The notes under the pieces: model-generated | Told to the model about the DNA's origin: nothing | Database searches by the model: none | What the model saw: only the letters and a program-made list of their open reading frames with translations | Part shown: positions 1-10,803 of the stretch, piece by piece | How positions within the stretch are numbered: position 1 is the stretch's first letter | Layout: every line of letters starts with the position of its first letter | Position numbers and translations under genes: made by a program | NCBI RefSeq assembly: GCF_028583425.1 | Contig: NC_072798.1 | Location: 16,122,501-16,186,500 of the forward strand | Reading direction: 5' to 3' | Source of the DNA: Eublepharis macularius | Lineage: Eukaryota; Chordata; Lepidosauria; Squamata; Eublepharidae | Length of the DNA: 64,000 nt

Positions 1-57
1 AAAAGCTAACAGCTAAAAATGAGCAAGTACAGAATTGCACAAACGGCCCATGCTTAC

Positions 58-244
58 GTAGCGAGCGCCTCCGTTTGTTCTTTAACTTCCTTCTTTTGTT
101 CATCCCAGCTTTTGAAGGAGATTCTTCTTTTGCCTTTGGCTGACTGGTAACTTTTGAAGAATTCTGCTGGCTGAAGTGAGTTGGCACATGACGAGCCAGT
201 CCACTCTGAGATGCAAAACTAGCATTGCACCCTCCAACGACACA
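58..244 (-). CDS. AEBP2: AEBP2 exon 4 (third zinc finger and basic region), partial gene
   Basis: AEBP2 is a DNA-binding accessory subunit of Polycomb repressive complex 2 in the nucleus; it contacts SUZ12 and RBBP4/7 and promotes H3K27 methylation. This 187-nt exon opens with the first cysteine of the third C2H2 finger ([10 protein letters not shown], then GLARHVPTH). It continues with a Ser/Lys linker and a strongly basic [11 protein letters not shown] motif. The acceptor is tttctcttag at 245-246 and the donor is GTAAGC at 57-52, leaving phase 1. It joins exon 3 in phase 0. The remaining exons, including the conserved C-terminal domain, lie outside the window to the left. Identification is by recognition of the conserved AEBP2 protein. 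It differs slightly from the human sequence I recall (QSGL where I recall QGGL). Confidence 0.95.
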
Positions 245-3200
245 CTAAGAGAAACAAAATGGTAAACACACATCAGTCATCACTGGGACCAACTGGCAAG
301 GGAAGATTTTTTACTTTCTTCATACTTTTACACAGGAATCTTAGGAAATTAAATCAAAAATTTGACAAGTATTTAATCAAGCAAGAGGCTATCAATACCC
401 CCCGTTCCTGATGCAACACTTTTTCTGGAACAAGAAAGGACAAATAAATCAGAAATTACTTCAAATGTTGGAGCACTGAATCTTTGCCAAGAATACTATG
501 TGAACAAGCATCTCATTCTGACTGAAACAACGGGAATTCAGTGAAGCTGAAAAAGATTTTCTTTCACTTTCTTAACAACACTGGCTGTTCCTACTGGAAT
601 TCCAAATGGGAAAATAGCTAATGCCATGCTTAAGAAGGCAGGAAAAACCTCAAACTATTTCAGTAATGAACTGTCAGTTTTAACTTCCATCCTGTTTGGG
701 TTTTACATATTACCTGCAGCATTGGATATGGCAAATCATGATTCCGCCCCTCCCCCATCCCAATTTAATAGTTCAAAGGCACACTGTCCTCAAATAGTAT
801 CAAACTGTCCAGGAGAGAAAGAAGTCTCTTATCTAAGCTAATTAAAAACTACCCTTGCTATTCTCTGAAGTCTTCTCAATCAGAAAAACCGTGAACTGTC
901 ATAATGAATCCTGTCTTTTGAACAGAAGCATGTATTTCATTAGTCAGTATTAAAATTCTCCTATCTGTGGTTTGATTCTAAAGACAGCTATGAAGACATC
1001 AATTATACAGCGGCAGGGGAATCCTCTATTCTAGGTTTTATTTATACTGAAAAGTATAATGGAGGCCTGGCTCCACTTTTTCACAACCTGCTCATGATTT
1101 TATACACTTAAATAATATCCCATCTCATGCCACATACAAACTTTCATATAATTTATCTTGAGCCGAGAGTCCCAAAACGAAGCACAAGCGCTACAACAGA
1201 GCATCTTAATAAGGTAACACAACAGTTTGGGAGGAAAGACAGGTACAATTTAAAATTCTTCCACACTGAAGCCTAAATCAACAGTAACACATTTAGGATG
1301 GAAGGAAAAAAAATGCTTTTACAAGATTTAAAAGCTAACTGTAGATTTGGTTCCCTGTAGGTAAGCTAGCTATAGTGGTAGGTTTTGTTTCTTCGAAGCC
1401 ACGGATGCATCAAATTCTAGAATACCCTTAAAGTCACAAAAGCTTAATGAATAACCACACCATAATACTAAGTGTAGATAAAATTCTTAGTTCTAGGTCT
1501 TCTAATCAGTGATCTCTTGTTCTTAAATTAAGCTACATGAAACTATAGAATTTAGAAAACTTTTCAGTTCTGAAAGTTTAGAAGAGCTGATTTTTTTTTT
1601 TAAAAAATGCAGACTTAAGATTCAGTCCTCTTATGAGTATTTAGGGTTAATTCTACACTTAAACTGTCAACCTAGGCCTGAAAGTGATTCAAATCCTGAC
1701 CTAGCTGAATGACACCACACTATGCTCAACTGACATAATTAGCTTAAACTGGACGTGGGACAGAAAACATAGTCAAAGCTATATATTTAGAACTTGCCTG
1801 CAAGGCCCTCTTACAATTGCCAAGGGAACACCAAAACTGACTATGTAGAGAGAAGACTGGAACTACCTCTGTATTCAGAGATTACTGCAGAATATGAGAC
1901 TCTTGAGACAGGCCATCATTCTGAGGAAGCAGGAAACTACCTCTCTGAGGATGCATTACCCTACTGTGCTAAGGGGAACGATGACATTTTAATCACAGGC
2001 GATCCCGCCATTAGGAACATAAAGGTGGCAAATGAGTTGACCACATGACAGAACTCCTCTCCCAGATGAGGCACTTGTATCCTCTTGCCCTAACAATCCA
2101 TCTCTAGAGATGGCGAAGGAAGAGCCCTCCTAGTGGAGATTCATTGTTCAGAATACAGAAGGATGGTTTTGCTAGCAGGCTGACTACATGCCACCTTACC
2201 TCCAGCTGTAAAAGCTGCAGATCTCAAGGGCAGTCTAGAAACACTGATAATGTGGGAGGGGATTCAGTGTACCGTATGGCACTAAGGACAGTGGGGAAAT
2301 ACACCAGTCTTAAAAACCAAACTTAGGTTGCTACATACGTTGAAACCTAGAATCTCCAAAGTGCTACCTGTTCCACATGCAAGGCCAGTTAGACAGGCAG
2401 AGTTGTGGGGTCAACATGTGCAGATGAGACAGTGGTAGGAAGAGAAGAAACGTGGGCCACAGCACCTCTCCCAACCTCCTGAAGGCAAGATTCTCACTGC
2501 CTTTACAGTGTTCTCTTTCCTAAGGCCACGGAACACAAAGCTGAAAGTCACTTATTTGGAAACTGCCGGAATAAGGATTTGACATTTTACTTAAACATAG
2601 TGTGGTGATTCAAACACCATATAGGATTTCACAAATATACAAATCCTCTCAATGGCCTGCTGAAGAAATGATGTAGGAATTTTGTTTTACAGTTTTTATA
2701 GACTCCTGTGAGCTCTGTATCAGCTAAGCATGACAGAAACATGCCATGGGGCCTTCCTTTCGGGAAGAAGTGTTAACAAGGCAGAACACAACGCACTAAA
2801 ATGGAAACAAAAGCGCTGGCATTTGAAGCTAAAGAGGCAGCAGAGCATCTATTAAACTGACATGGGGTGGGGGGGACAGGATCTTCGATCCATCCAAGTT
2901 GGGATGCCTAAGTGGAAAGCCAGACAACCATCTAGTGACTTTCTTATTTACAATGTTACTCTTTGTCCCTTATCTCTATACTGAATGCATTTAAGGAAAC
3001 ACTGTTGTTTGCTCTTTTCATTCCTGAAATACAGAAGATAATTTTCAGTGGAGCCTACCCAACACTGATATTTTAAAAAGTCAAAAGAAGCAGGGTAAAT
3101 TTTTATAAACAGTCCCAAAACGAACAGCTGCACAGATCTACAGAAACAGCTGATCTTGGTTCTTTACCAGCCAGTCAAATGTTAAAATCCACGTTTCAAA

Positions 3201-3538
3201 GCTGCAAGTCTCCCTCTAATTCTTTACTGGGCTGAGCTACAGCTGAAATTCTAAAGCTACAAGCAAAATCACAATGATGTTTTATAATGCTTTATGTACC
3301 CTTAATTTCATGATTTGGCACCCACAAACCACAAGAAAAAAATCAGTGGATTCTCAGGACTCAACAGAGGAAGGCAGTTAAAAATCCTCAGCATAGAAAT
3401 TGCCAGAAGTCATGTGGTTTCTCTTAGAACTGCTGGGATTCACTGTATTTCTACAGTGTAATCAGAAAAACGGGTCACAGAAGCAAGTGAGTGCCCGTAG
3501 AGGCTCTGCTACCCTTCAAAAGGGGGGAGTCGTCTTAC
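245..3538 (-). other. AEBP2: AEBP2 intron 3
   Basis: This 3.3-kb intron separates the exon encoding the second finger from exon 4. It is AT-rich, with short non-conserved reading frames only. The one structured item I see is the first member of a 270-bp direct repeat at 2461-2734. Otherwise I recognise nothing in it. Confidence 0.85.
2461..2734 (+). repeat. Direct repeat copy A, unclassified, about 270 bp
   Basis: This segment matches 5371-5643 along its whole length in the same orientation. Shared blocks include AAGATTCTCACTGC, CACAAAGCTGAAAGTCAC, AATAAGGATTTGACATTTTA and GTGAGCTCTGTAT. By eye the copies are roughly 85% identical, with a few short indels. No terminal inverted repeats, poly(A) tail or target duplication is visible. 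It may be an unclassified interspersed repeat or a local duplication. AEBP2 exon 3 lies between the two copies. Confidence 0.85.
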
Positions 3539-3646
3539 CTTGAAGGGTTTGTCACCGCTGTGGGTCAGCATGTGCCGCTGCAACCAACTCTGACTTGTTG
3601 ACGGCGTGTTATAGACTTTGCAGCCTTTCCATAAGCAAACGAACAC
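3539..3646 (-). CDS. AEBP2: AEBP2 exon 3 (second zinc finger)
   Basis: The exon has 36 codons and is phase 0 at both ends. It encodes the second C2H2 finger of the PRC2 cofactor AEBP2: [12 protein letters not shown], then [10 protein letters not shown], followed by the linker SGDKPFK. The acceptor is ttttgattag at 3647-3648 and the donor is GTAAGA at 3538-3533, both good matches to consensus. The exon is a multiple of three, so skipping it would remove finger 2 without shifting the frame. It sits between two direct repeats at 2461-2734 and 5371-5643. Confidence 0.97.
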
Positions 3647-5097
3647 CTAATCAAAAACAAAAACAGTTACTGAAGAAGTGGGAATGTCTACCTAGATCAT
3701 CATTTGTTCTCTACAAACACAAGCAAAATTGTTGCTCTGCTGAAAAGATTCTCAAGTATAGTGTAAATTCGTTTTCCTTGAGTTTTCCATTCTGGTTTTT
3801 AAAAGCTGGCCAGATCTCTGTTGGTAAAAGAATGTACACAGCGGTTCACATCTTTGAGGGCTGCCTCTGACTGTTCTTTTCTCTCCAATGGCAGCGACTC
3901 TATTCCAACCATTTGTTTTCAATGGGACTCTCTTTTTTTGTTGAAACCTTACAGTAAATTCATTCTCTTTATTTCAAGGACAAGTTTAAAGACCAAAAAC
4001 CCAAATTAGTAACAAGAATAGAAGTGGGCACCATATGGCAGAGACTCTCCAGCTAAGAGTGACAGGGACCCGAAAGTTGTAACAACATAATCATGATATA
4101 AGGAACAGAGGACCTCAGCAAATGCTTTTTGAAAAATCAAGAATAAAAAGTGATTTGGAGGAAGCTCAGCAAATATGGTAAGGGGAATGGTTTTCCCTTG
4201 CAGATGCGTTCACTTCCCATCTTTTTAACAATTAAGGAGAATGAAACACACAATCCTACAAAATGATTACATATTTTAAGATGGAGACTGCAGGTAGCTG
4301 CACTGATAATGGCTTGGAGCATGTGTAAATTTCTGTGGGATGAAAGGGGGGCAATTTTCATCAATCCCCCTATAAGAGACCTCCAATTTCCCCTCCAAGC
4401 TCTTCTGGAGACCCCCTGTCTCCCAGGAACAGCACTGGAGGGGGGCCTAGCATGAGAGTGGGTAATCTCTGAAAATCACCCCCCCGCCTCCTCATGGCTG
4501 CAAAAATCTGTGCAAGATCCAACCCAGTGACTTAAGTATTTCTTCCCCTCTACTCCTGACTTGTAAGGACCTCGTGTGTCACAGTGATACAGACCTTTGA
4601 TTAACTGCGGGTCTTCATATTTTCAACTGGAGGCTGCCAGCTTCCCTCCTCCTACTCAGAAGACCCAAGGTACAATCTGATAGCAGCTCCACTTAATGCA
4701 CGTGCCCTCTTTAAAAGGGTTATACAACTTTAAAAGTGACTTTAAAAGAACAAAAGTAACTCAAAGTTGAATCAGTATTTCTACATGGTGCATACTGTCT
4801 ACTGTAAGCCAAAATCTGGAATTTTGGCTTACACTATTTTAAATAACTGGGCCTGCAAAACAAAAACACTTTTAGATAAGAAACTTGTCAGTTGAAAGTC
4901 CCTTTACATTAGCCCCTCAAGAAATTTGCTGATCTCATTAACCATTAAAAAAGAATTATTTGTCTGGAGTGAGTGACTACAATGCAGTAAGCCTTAAATG
5001 AAAGGCGTGAGCTGTTCTGCAACTCACCAGCAGATGGGGAACATCCACACACAACGTATGTAAGGCAGTAAGTTGTCATGCCATCATTCGTAAGAAC

Positions 5098-5359
5098 CAG
5101 GGCTTTTTTTCCTGGGAAAAGAGGTGGTGGAACTCAGTGGGTTGCCCTCAGAGAACATGGTCACATGGCTGGTGGCCCCGCCCCCCTGATCTCCAGACAG
5201 AGGGGAGTTGAGATTGCCCTCTGCGCCGCTGAGCAGCGTGGAGGGCAATCTAAACTCCCCTCTGTCTGGAGATTAGGGGGCGGGGCCACCAGCCATGTGA
5301 CCATTTTCAAGAGGCTCCGGAACTCCGTTCCACCACGTTCCCACTGAAAAAAAGCCCTG
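5098..5359. mobile_element. Foldback hAT-type non-autonomous element, copy 1
   Basis: The element is a near-palindrome. It starts CAGGGCTTTTTTTC and ends GAAAAAAAGCCCTG. The two GC-rich halves (GGAGTTGAGATTGCCCTC and its complement) meet near 5230. It is flanked by 8-bp near-identical direct repeats, gtaagaac (5090-5097) and ataagaac (5360-5367). CAGGG-type termini with 8-bp duplications are hallmarks of the hAT superfamily. There is no coding capacity, so mobilisation in trans is inferred. Copies 2 and 3 lie at 33283 and 56542. Confidence 0.88.
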
Positions 5360-5370
5360 ATAAGAACCAT

Positions 5371-5643
5371 AGCATCTCTTCCAACCTCCTGGAAGCAAGA
5401 TTCTCACTGCATTTACAACATTCTCTTTCCTAAGGCCAATGAACACAAAGCTGAAAGTCACTAAACTAGAAACTGCCAGAATAAGGATTTGACATTTTAC
5501 TTACATATTGTATGGTGATTCAAACACCATGTAAGATTTCACAAATATACAATTCCTCTCAATGTCCCTGCTGAAGAAATAAGGTGGGAATTTTTTAAAT
5601 AGTTTTTATAGACTCTTGTGAGCTCTGTATGGGCTGAGTATGG
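5371..5643 (+). repeat. Direct repeat copy B, unclassified, about 270 bp
   Basis: This is the partner of 2461-2734, in the same orientation. It starts almost directly after the right target duplication of the foldback element at 5098-5359. Short similarities upstream of that element (AGGCAG, AGTTGT) hint that the duplicated unit once extended further left and was split by the insertion, but this is weak. Confidence 0.85.
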
Positions 5644-5776
5644 TGGGGCAAAAATAGTTTGCATGCAAGTTCTACCTATTTTAAATTTTCAGAATCCAAA
5701 TGGAATCATTAGATAAAGATACAATTTGGTTTCTGAAATTTTAAAAGTATAGGGCAGGAATAAAGGATTGTTCTAG

Positions 5777-6480
5777 CATGACTGTATTAGATCTCGGAAG
5801 CGAGGCAGGGTTGGTAGTAGTGATGGGCAACAAAAAAGATGCGGGTTTCCCGCTTTGCAATTTCCAAAGTGGGAAAAGAGTCGGAAATAAGCAATTTCCA
5901 GCTTTGGAAATCGCTTATTGATCCGCTTCGGTATGCTCTGTAAAGACTTGGAGCACACCGGAAAGCAACGCTTTTTCTTGACACTTGCAAGAGGCAAGAA
6001 AAGTGTTGCATTCCCCCTCATTCCCCTCCCATTGGGTGAAGTGGCAGAACGCTTTAACTTTCAAACCACGCACTTGCTGCCCTTTTGCTTTTTCCCCCAT
6101 GGGAGGGGGAGAAGGGAACCCCCTTGAAAGCAAGCAGAAAAGTGCTGCAGGCTGCTCCCGCCTGACCCAAAGCTTTCTGAAGCGATCCAAATTGGTTTGG
6201 AAAGCTTTAATTTGGTATTTCTGAATCAGGCCAGTAATGCTGGGCCGGATTCAGGAATCCCGAATCTTTCTGAATTGGGTCTGATTTAGGGGATTTTCCT
6301 AAAACAGAATCCCGAATCGCACACCCCTAGTTGGTAGTACTTGGATGGGAGACCATCAAGGAAGTCCAGTGTTGCTATGCAGAGTCAGGTAATGGCAAAC
6401 CACCTTTCTTTGTCTCTCATCTTGAAAACCCTACAGGGTCCATTGGTTGGCTGCAACCTGACAGCACTAAACACACACAA
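5777..6480 (+). mobile_element. 5S rRNA-derived SINE, split by a DNA transposon
   Basis: The left part (GATCTCGGAAGCGAGGCAGG, near 5790) and right part (GTACTTGGATGGGAGACC, near 6337) together match the internal-promoter half of 5S rRNA. The body runs through AATGGCAAACCACC to an ACACACACA tail at about 6470-6480. This is a SINE3-type retroposon built on a pol III 5S promoter, not a 5S gene, because the 5S part is truncated and followed by a SINE body. The interval 5818-6329 is a later insertion. Confidence 0.8.
5818..6329. mobile_element. hAT-type non-autonomous DNA transposon inside the 5S SINE
   Basis: The element begins TAGTGATGGGC and ends GCACACCCCTA, giving imperfect terminal inverted repeats of the TAGGGGTGTGC type. 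It is flanked by a perfect 8-bp duplication, gttggtag, at 5810-5817 and 6330-6337. The 512-bp interior has no meaningful reading frame. The duplicated target belongs to the 5S SINE, so insertion order is clear. Confidence 0.85.
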
Positions 6481-6987
6481 AATTGAAATTTAGATCTATA
6501 TTAGAGATTCTGGAATATTTGCTCATGCTACCTGAATAATTACAAATTAACCCCCAAGTAAACTTTTTTGTACTACTTGATTCAAGTCTGTAATATGTTT
6601 ATGACTTTTATATAAACAATTTTCTTGGAATGAATATGGAAGAAGGGAAACTTGATACCAGAACAGAATGTAAAATCATTCCAGATTATCTATCTTCTTT
6701 GCCTAATTCCCAGACAGTATTCTGGTACACTATGATCAAGTTTAAAGATGGCGTTGAGGCTTACTTAGCGAATTTATGCAAGTTTTCTTTAAGAAAGATT
6801 TAGAAATACCATATTGTAATATTTCCTTTAAATAAATAAAAGTAATAACACATGCTCCCACTCTTTCTCTCTTCTCATCCACACCATCACTAAGCAGGCG
6901 TTTCATCTTAACCACAATTTGAATTCAGGATATGAAGTCTGCAAATCTTAGCTAAGAAGTGCCTTCTAATTTCTATGGTTTCTAATA

Positions 6988-7375
6988 GAGGTGGGCACGA
7001 ACCGGAGAAAAAGGAATCGTGTGTTTCGTGGTTCGTTCTGTTTCACGAACCATGAACCACGAACTTGCCCCAGTTCGCGAACCGGTTCGTGGATCAAGGT
7101 GTTTAAATACTCCTTTCCGTGCTACTGTAAAGCGGCATAGAAAGGGGCATTTCACCCCCGCCAGCTAGGATCAGCTGCTTGTCAGGGAGATCCCTGACAA
7201 GCAGCTGATCCAGGAGTTTAAATGCCCCTTTATGTGCTGCTTCACAGCAGCAGGGAAAGGAGCATTCCCCCACCAGCTTGGATCAGCTGCTTCTCGCGGA
7301 GATCCCCAACAAGCAGCTGATCCAGGGGTTTAAATGCCCCTTTCTGTGCTGCTCTGCAGCAGCAGGGAAGTAAAA
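6988..7375. repeat. Tandem palindromic repeat block, about 114-bp period
   Basis: After a CGAACC/GGTTCG-rich head, units restart at GTTTAAAT at 7101, 7216 and 7328, giving periods of 115 and 112 bp. Each full unit contains a hairpin. The first, at 7169-7210, has perfect 20-bp arms (GATCAGCTGCTTGTCAGGGA and its complement) around a 2-nt loop. The head resembles the ends of non-autonomous hAT-like elements, so the block may be the inside of a DNA transposon. I cannot find its target duplication. Confidence 0.7.
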
Positions 7376-8210
7376 ATCCTATTTTCTGATGTTATACCAC
7401 TCACATTTAGGGACAAGCTTCCGGCTCAGTAATCAGGGCATTTGCACTATCATAATGATTTCTGAGGTTCAGTGATTCCTCTCCCTCCCCCATTCTTCCA
7501 TAACTTCTCCAAATTATATTAAGAAGAACACATTTTAATTCAATGCAAGTTCGTTAATATTGTCTGGCTAGTTGTCTTTAAACTATGATTATAGATGGGT
7601 AAATGATAAAATCTTTCATCTCATAGTACATGGGTATTGTATGTGCTGTGCAATTTTGAGATGAAGTCCCTTATCTTAGCCTTGAGAGGTCAGATTGTAT
7701 GTCCATGAACATGTTCTGTTGTGGCTCTGATGCTGTAATGTTTAATGAGTACATTCTTGCTCCTTGTTCTTGGAAGAAATTCTAAGCCATTTAGGAAAGC
7801 ATTTCACTTTTTTAGCGTCCTGCTGTTTTCCTATATCATTTTGGTAGCACAAGTCTGTCAAGAATGATGTTATTTTAGAATTTTGTAAAAGACTGTAACA
7901 AATCTTGGGCAGTCTATATAATTTAACTGTCAACTGTGTTGGGAGTTAATCTAGGCCCTAAGCAAACCGCAAACATTTACTTTGGGGACTTCAGTTTCTG
8001 TAGTACAGTCAGATGTTCAAAAGATGCTTTGCTTCAAAATAACCTATTTTGAAATTAATCTCTGCTATGGTAGCATATTCTTTAAACATTCATTTATAGT
8101 GGTAGGATTCTTTTATGTGTGTAGAATATAAAGTTTGTTACATAACAGGATGATAATGATTTCTGCTGTCTCTTCTGTTTGTTGTTTGGTCAGAGCAAAC
8201 TTAAAACGTC

Positions 8211-8397
8211 TCATCTTGTTGGGGATCTCCCTGACAATCAGCTGATCCAAGCTGGTGGGGGTGAAAGGCCCCTTTCCATGCCACTGCAAAGCAGCAGGGA
8301 AAGAGGCATTTCACAACCCCTCCCGATCAGCTGCTTGTCAGGGATCTTCCTGACAAGCAGCTGATCCAAGCCGGTGGGGGGAATGCCCCTTTCTCCC
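8211..8397. repeat. Second block of the GATCAGCTG palindromic repeat
   Basis: The same GATCAGCTGCTTGTCAGGGA motif and its complement recur at about 8222-8248 and 8328-8370. The spacer AGCAGCAGGGAAAG is as in the block at 6988-7375. The blocks are 0.8 kb apart and could be two insertions or one larger element interrupted by unrelated sequence. Confidence 0.65.
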
Positions 8398-8417
8398 TCC
8401 TCACACAGTATGGCCTG

Positions 8418-8803
8418 GAGGGTTGCCAGCTCTGTGTTGGGAAATACTTGGAGAGGGGTAGGAACTCAGCAGGTTATAATGACACAGAGACCAGCCTCCA
8501 AAGTGATCTTTTTCTCCGGGGGAGTAGTCCTCTGGAGATCCATTGTAATAATATGCTTATATACTGCTCTTAGTGCCCCACTCAGAGTGGTGAACAAAGT
8601 CAATGTTATTATTATCCCCACAATACAACTGGGGAGCTGGGGCTGAGAGGAGTGGCTTACCCAAGGCCACCTACTGAGCTTACGGCAGCAGTGGGATTTA
8701 AACCAACAGAGCGCTGCTTCTCAGTCCAACCACTTAACCACTATGCTACAGCAGCTGTAATTCTAGGAGATGTCCGGACCCCACCCAGAGTTTAGCAACC
8801 CTA
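8418..8803. mobile_element. hAT-type element (TAGGGTTGCC family), with nested SINE
   Basis: The left end is GAGGGTTGCCAGCTC and the right end AGCAACCCTA. Internal blocks GGTTATAATGACA and GAAATACTTGGAGAG match the copies at 26157 and 47514. The element is split by a SINE at about 8541-8758. No convincing target duplication remains around this copy. Confidence 0.75.
8541..8758 (-). mobile_element. tRNA-derived SINE, reverse orientation
   Basis: Read on the minus strand it starts with a tRNA-like A box (GCATAGTGGTTAAGTGG) and B box (GGTTTAAATCCC), then the body (GGCCTTGGGTAAGCCACT) and a TTATTACAATG-type 3' end. The same family occurs at 11492-11728 (plus) and 45192-45630 (minus). Confidence 0.8.
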
Positions 8804-9490
8804 AGAATGGGAGATAAGGGGAGGAAACTGAGGTTGGGCATACATCTCCAGACTCTAATCTCTCATTCAAAGATTTTAAAGGTTCCTAGAGCTTCAGTGG
8901 GCCAGCCCCCTCCCCCATCATTTTCTTCTTTTGTCCCATTAACTGTTGGCCAACCGCACTCAACAGTCCACAACTGCTGCAGGTCAATAAGCACTCCTAC
9001 CTTGCATTGGGAATGGTCTCATTTCACTGGCCAACTAATAAGCATAGGACCATCAAGTCTGATTATTAGGAGATCCAAATCCACCACTCTGATATTAGAT
9101 TGTTAATAAGTGAAATAGAATTTCAGGATGCTTAAATAAATACAAGTATTTTAATTATTCTAAAAATTTATATAGTGCCAGAGCCACTGTGTCAAAGCAG
9201 TTTGTGTAGACTAAGATCACTATAGCCAGGATTCAAGTCCCACCTCTGCTCACTTTAGGCCACCCACTATCTTTCACCTTAGCTCTACATTAGAGATTAC
9301 TGTGCGAGAAAAGTAGGAGGAGAATCTGTATACTATACCAAGCTCCTTGGAGGAATAAATAAAATTAAAATCAATAAAACAAACAAGCGAAAAGCCTTTC
9401 CCAGAGAGTTTGGAATTAAGGGAACTGCAATAATTCTACATGAGCACACACAATGCAGACATCATAAAAACACCACAAAACAAAACCAAC

Positions 9491-9698
9491 CCCTCCTTGC
9501 TGGCCGTCTACATGTATAGCGCGAATGTGATCTGCCAGATCGGGGCTGGAGTTGAAGCAAGCGTGGCACTGGTCCCAACAGCAGTTGTAAGCGATACTTT
9601 TTGCAGATGAAGCAGTAACTCCTTGTCCGTTCATCATAACTGGAGTAGAACGACCGCTGGAAATTGTGCTGTCTGCATCCATTATGGTACTGCTTATA
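9491..9698 (-). CDS. AEBP2: AEBP2 exon 2 (first zinc finger)
   Basis: This 208-nt exon starts with one base completing the serine codon split with exon 1, then 69 codons. It reads [20 protein letters not shown], a region nearly invariant in AEBP2, then the first C2H2 finger ([22 protein letters not shown]), ending VDGQQGG. The acceptor is ttctgttgtag at 9700-9699. The donor is GTTGGT, from 9490 downward, which is weak (no A at +3 or +4, no G-T at +5/+6 as in GTRAGT). It is fixed by homology, because exon 3 must begin with VFVC in phase 0. Intron read-through would stop at about 9416 and leave a one-finger protein. Confidence 0.96.
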
Positions 9699-9820
9699 CT
9701 ACAACAGAAAAAAAAGAGCAAGTTAATCAACTGTAGAGTATTTTCAGTAATGCCACTATTTCAAATGTTTATTTCTGGTTAAATGGTAACACTTGATGTT
9801 AACAAATATTACTGATAAGT

Positions 9821-9866
9821 ATGTGTGTGTACATGCATTGTGTTTGTGCGTGCGTGCGTGTGTGTA
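9821..9866. repeat. TG/TGCG microsatellite in intron 1
   Basis: Imperfect (TG)n, then (TGCG)n and (TG)n. Further dinucleotide runs in intron 1 are (AC)n at 16914-16927, (GT)n at 22098-22115 and (GT)n at 22880-22901. G homopolymers of 11-12 occur at 20883-20894 and 25012-25022. Confidence 0.9.
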
Positions 9867-10803
9867 TCATAAAGCAAATACTGGTGATTGTGAGTTTGGT
9901 TCTTCACTCAATACTGTGCAGAACCAGTTGTTCAAATATTGTATTTTAAAACAAGCTAACCAACAAATCTCAATATAGGCTGGAAAAGATTTTGACTGCA
10001 ATGAAACATCATGAAGAAAGCTTTGACTACCATGTGAACAAGCAAGAAGCCCTCAGGCTTGCATGCCCCACTCCCATGCATAACTGAGAAATTAAAAGCT
10101 TCCTAATTTGGAACTGTCACCACTTCTTGCTTGACATATGAATTAACTGTGATTTGTTCCCTTTGCCTACAAACCAGGATTAAACTATCGTCTGGTACCC
10201 CAGTGAGTAGGCAAGTGGACAGTTTACATTTCACTCAATTTGACCATCACAACAATCTGTAGGAATCTTCAATTAGCTTGGCTGCACGTTAAGGAGGGGA
10301 ACGTGGACAACATCCTGGCTTGTGTCTCATCATGGTTAAACTGTGGTTTGTTTATGATGTCTGAACACAGCAGCCTGTGTCAAGTTCCAGCTGAAGATCA
10401 TAAGCTGCTCGCTACAGGATCTTAAAACTGCTCCATTTCTTCCATCATGATTCCTTGAGGCAACACTTCCTTATTAACTTTAGTCTGCTTTCTCGCTAGG
10501 ACTCTCACAACTAGCTTCTTGAGCCATTCTAATAGAAAGCATGGCTCTCAACAAATCGATTTCACTTTTCCTTCTCTGTCTCCAAAACAATACAACAGCT
10601 ACATTATACAACCCTGAAAGAAGTCTACCTCATAATTTTTTATCATATTAAATGCAGCTCATTCCTTAGAGGGTTGGCCCATGTCCCTCACAACATTCGT
10701 TGCTCTTCTCGCCAACTAAAACTCTACACTATGTCACAGGAATAAACACTAGCTTTCCTTTACTTCCTCTGAACGTAATTCAGAAGTATTTTACTTTACT
10801 AAC

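Larger units (their letters stand above)
3647..9490 (-). other. AEBP2: AEBP2 intron 2
   Basis: This 5.8-kb intron is crowded with repeats. It holds a foldback hAT-type element (5098-5359), direct repeat copy B (5371-5643), a 5S-derived SINE split by a hAT-type element (5777-6480), two blocks of tandem palindromic repeat (6988-7375 and 8211-8397), and a hAT-type element with a nested SINE (8418-8803). The stretches 3700-5090, 6490-6985, 7380-8210 and 8810-9490 show nothing I can name beyond a possible SINE remnant near 9165-9290. Confidence 0.85.

Noticed and set aside
5777..6360. A 5S rRNA gene
   Set aside because: Only part of 5S is present, it is interrupted, and it continues into a SINE body with an ACACAC tail.
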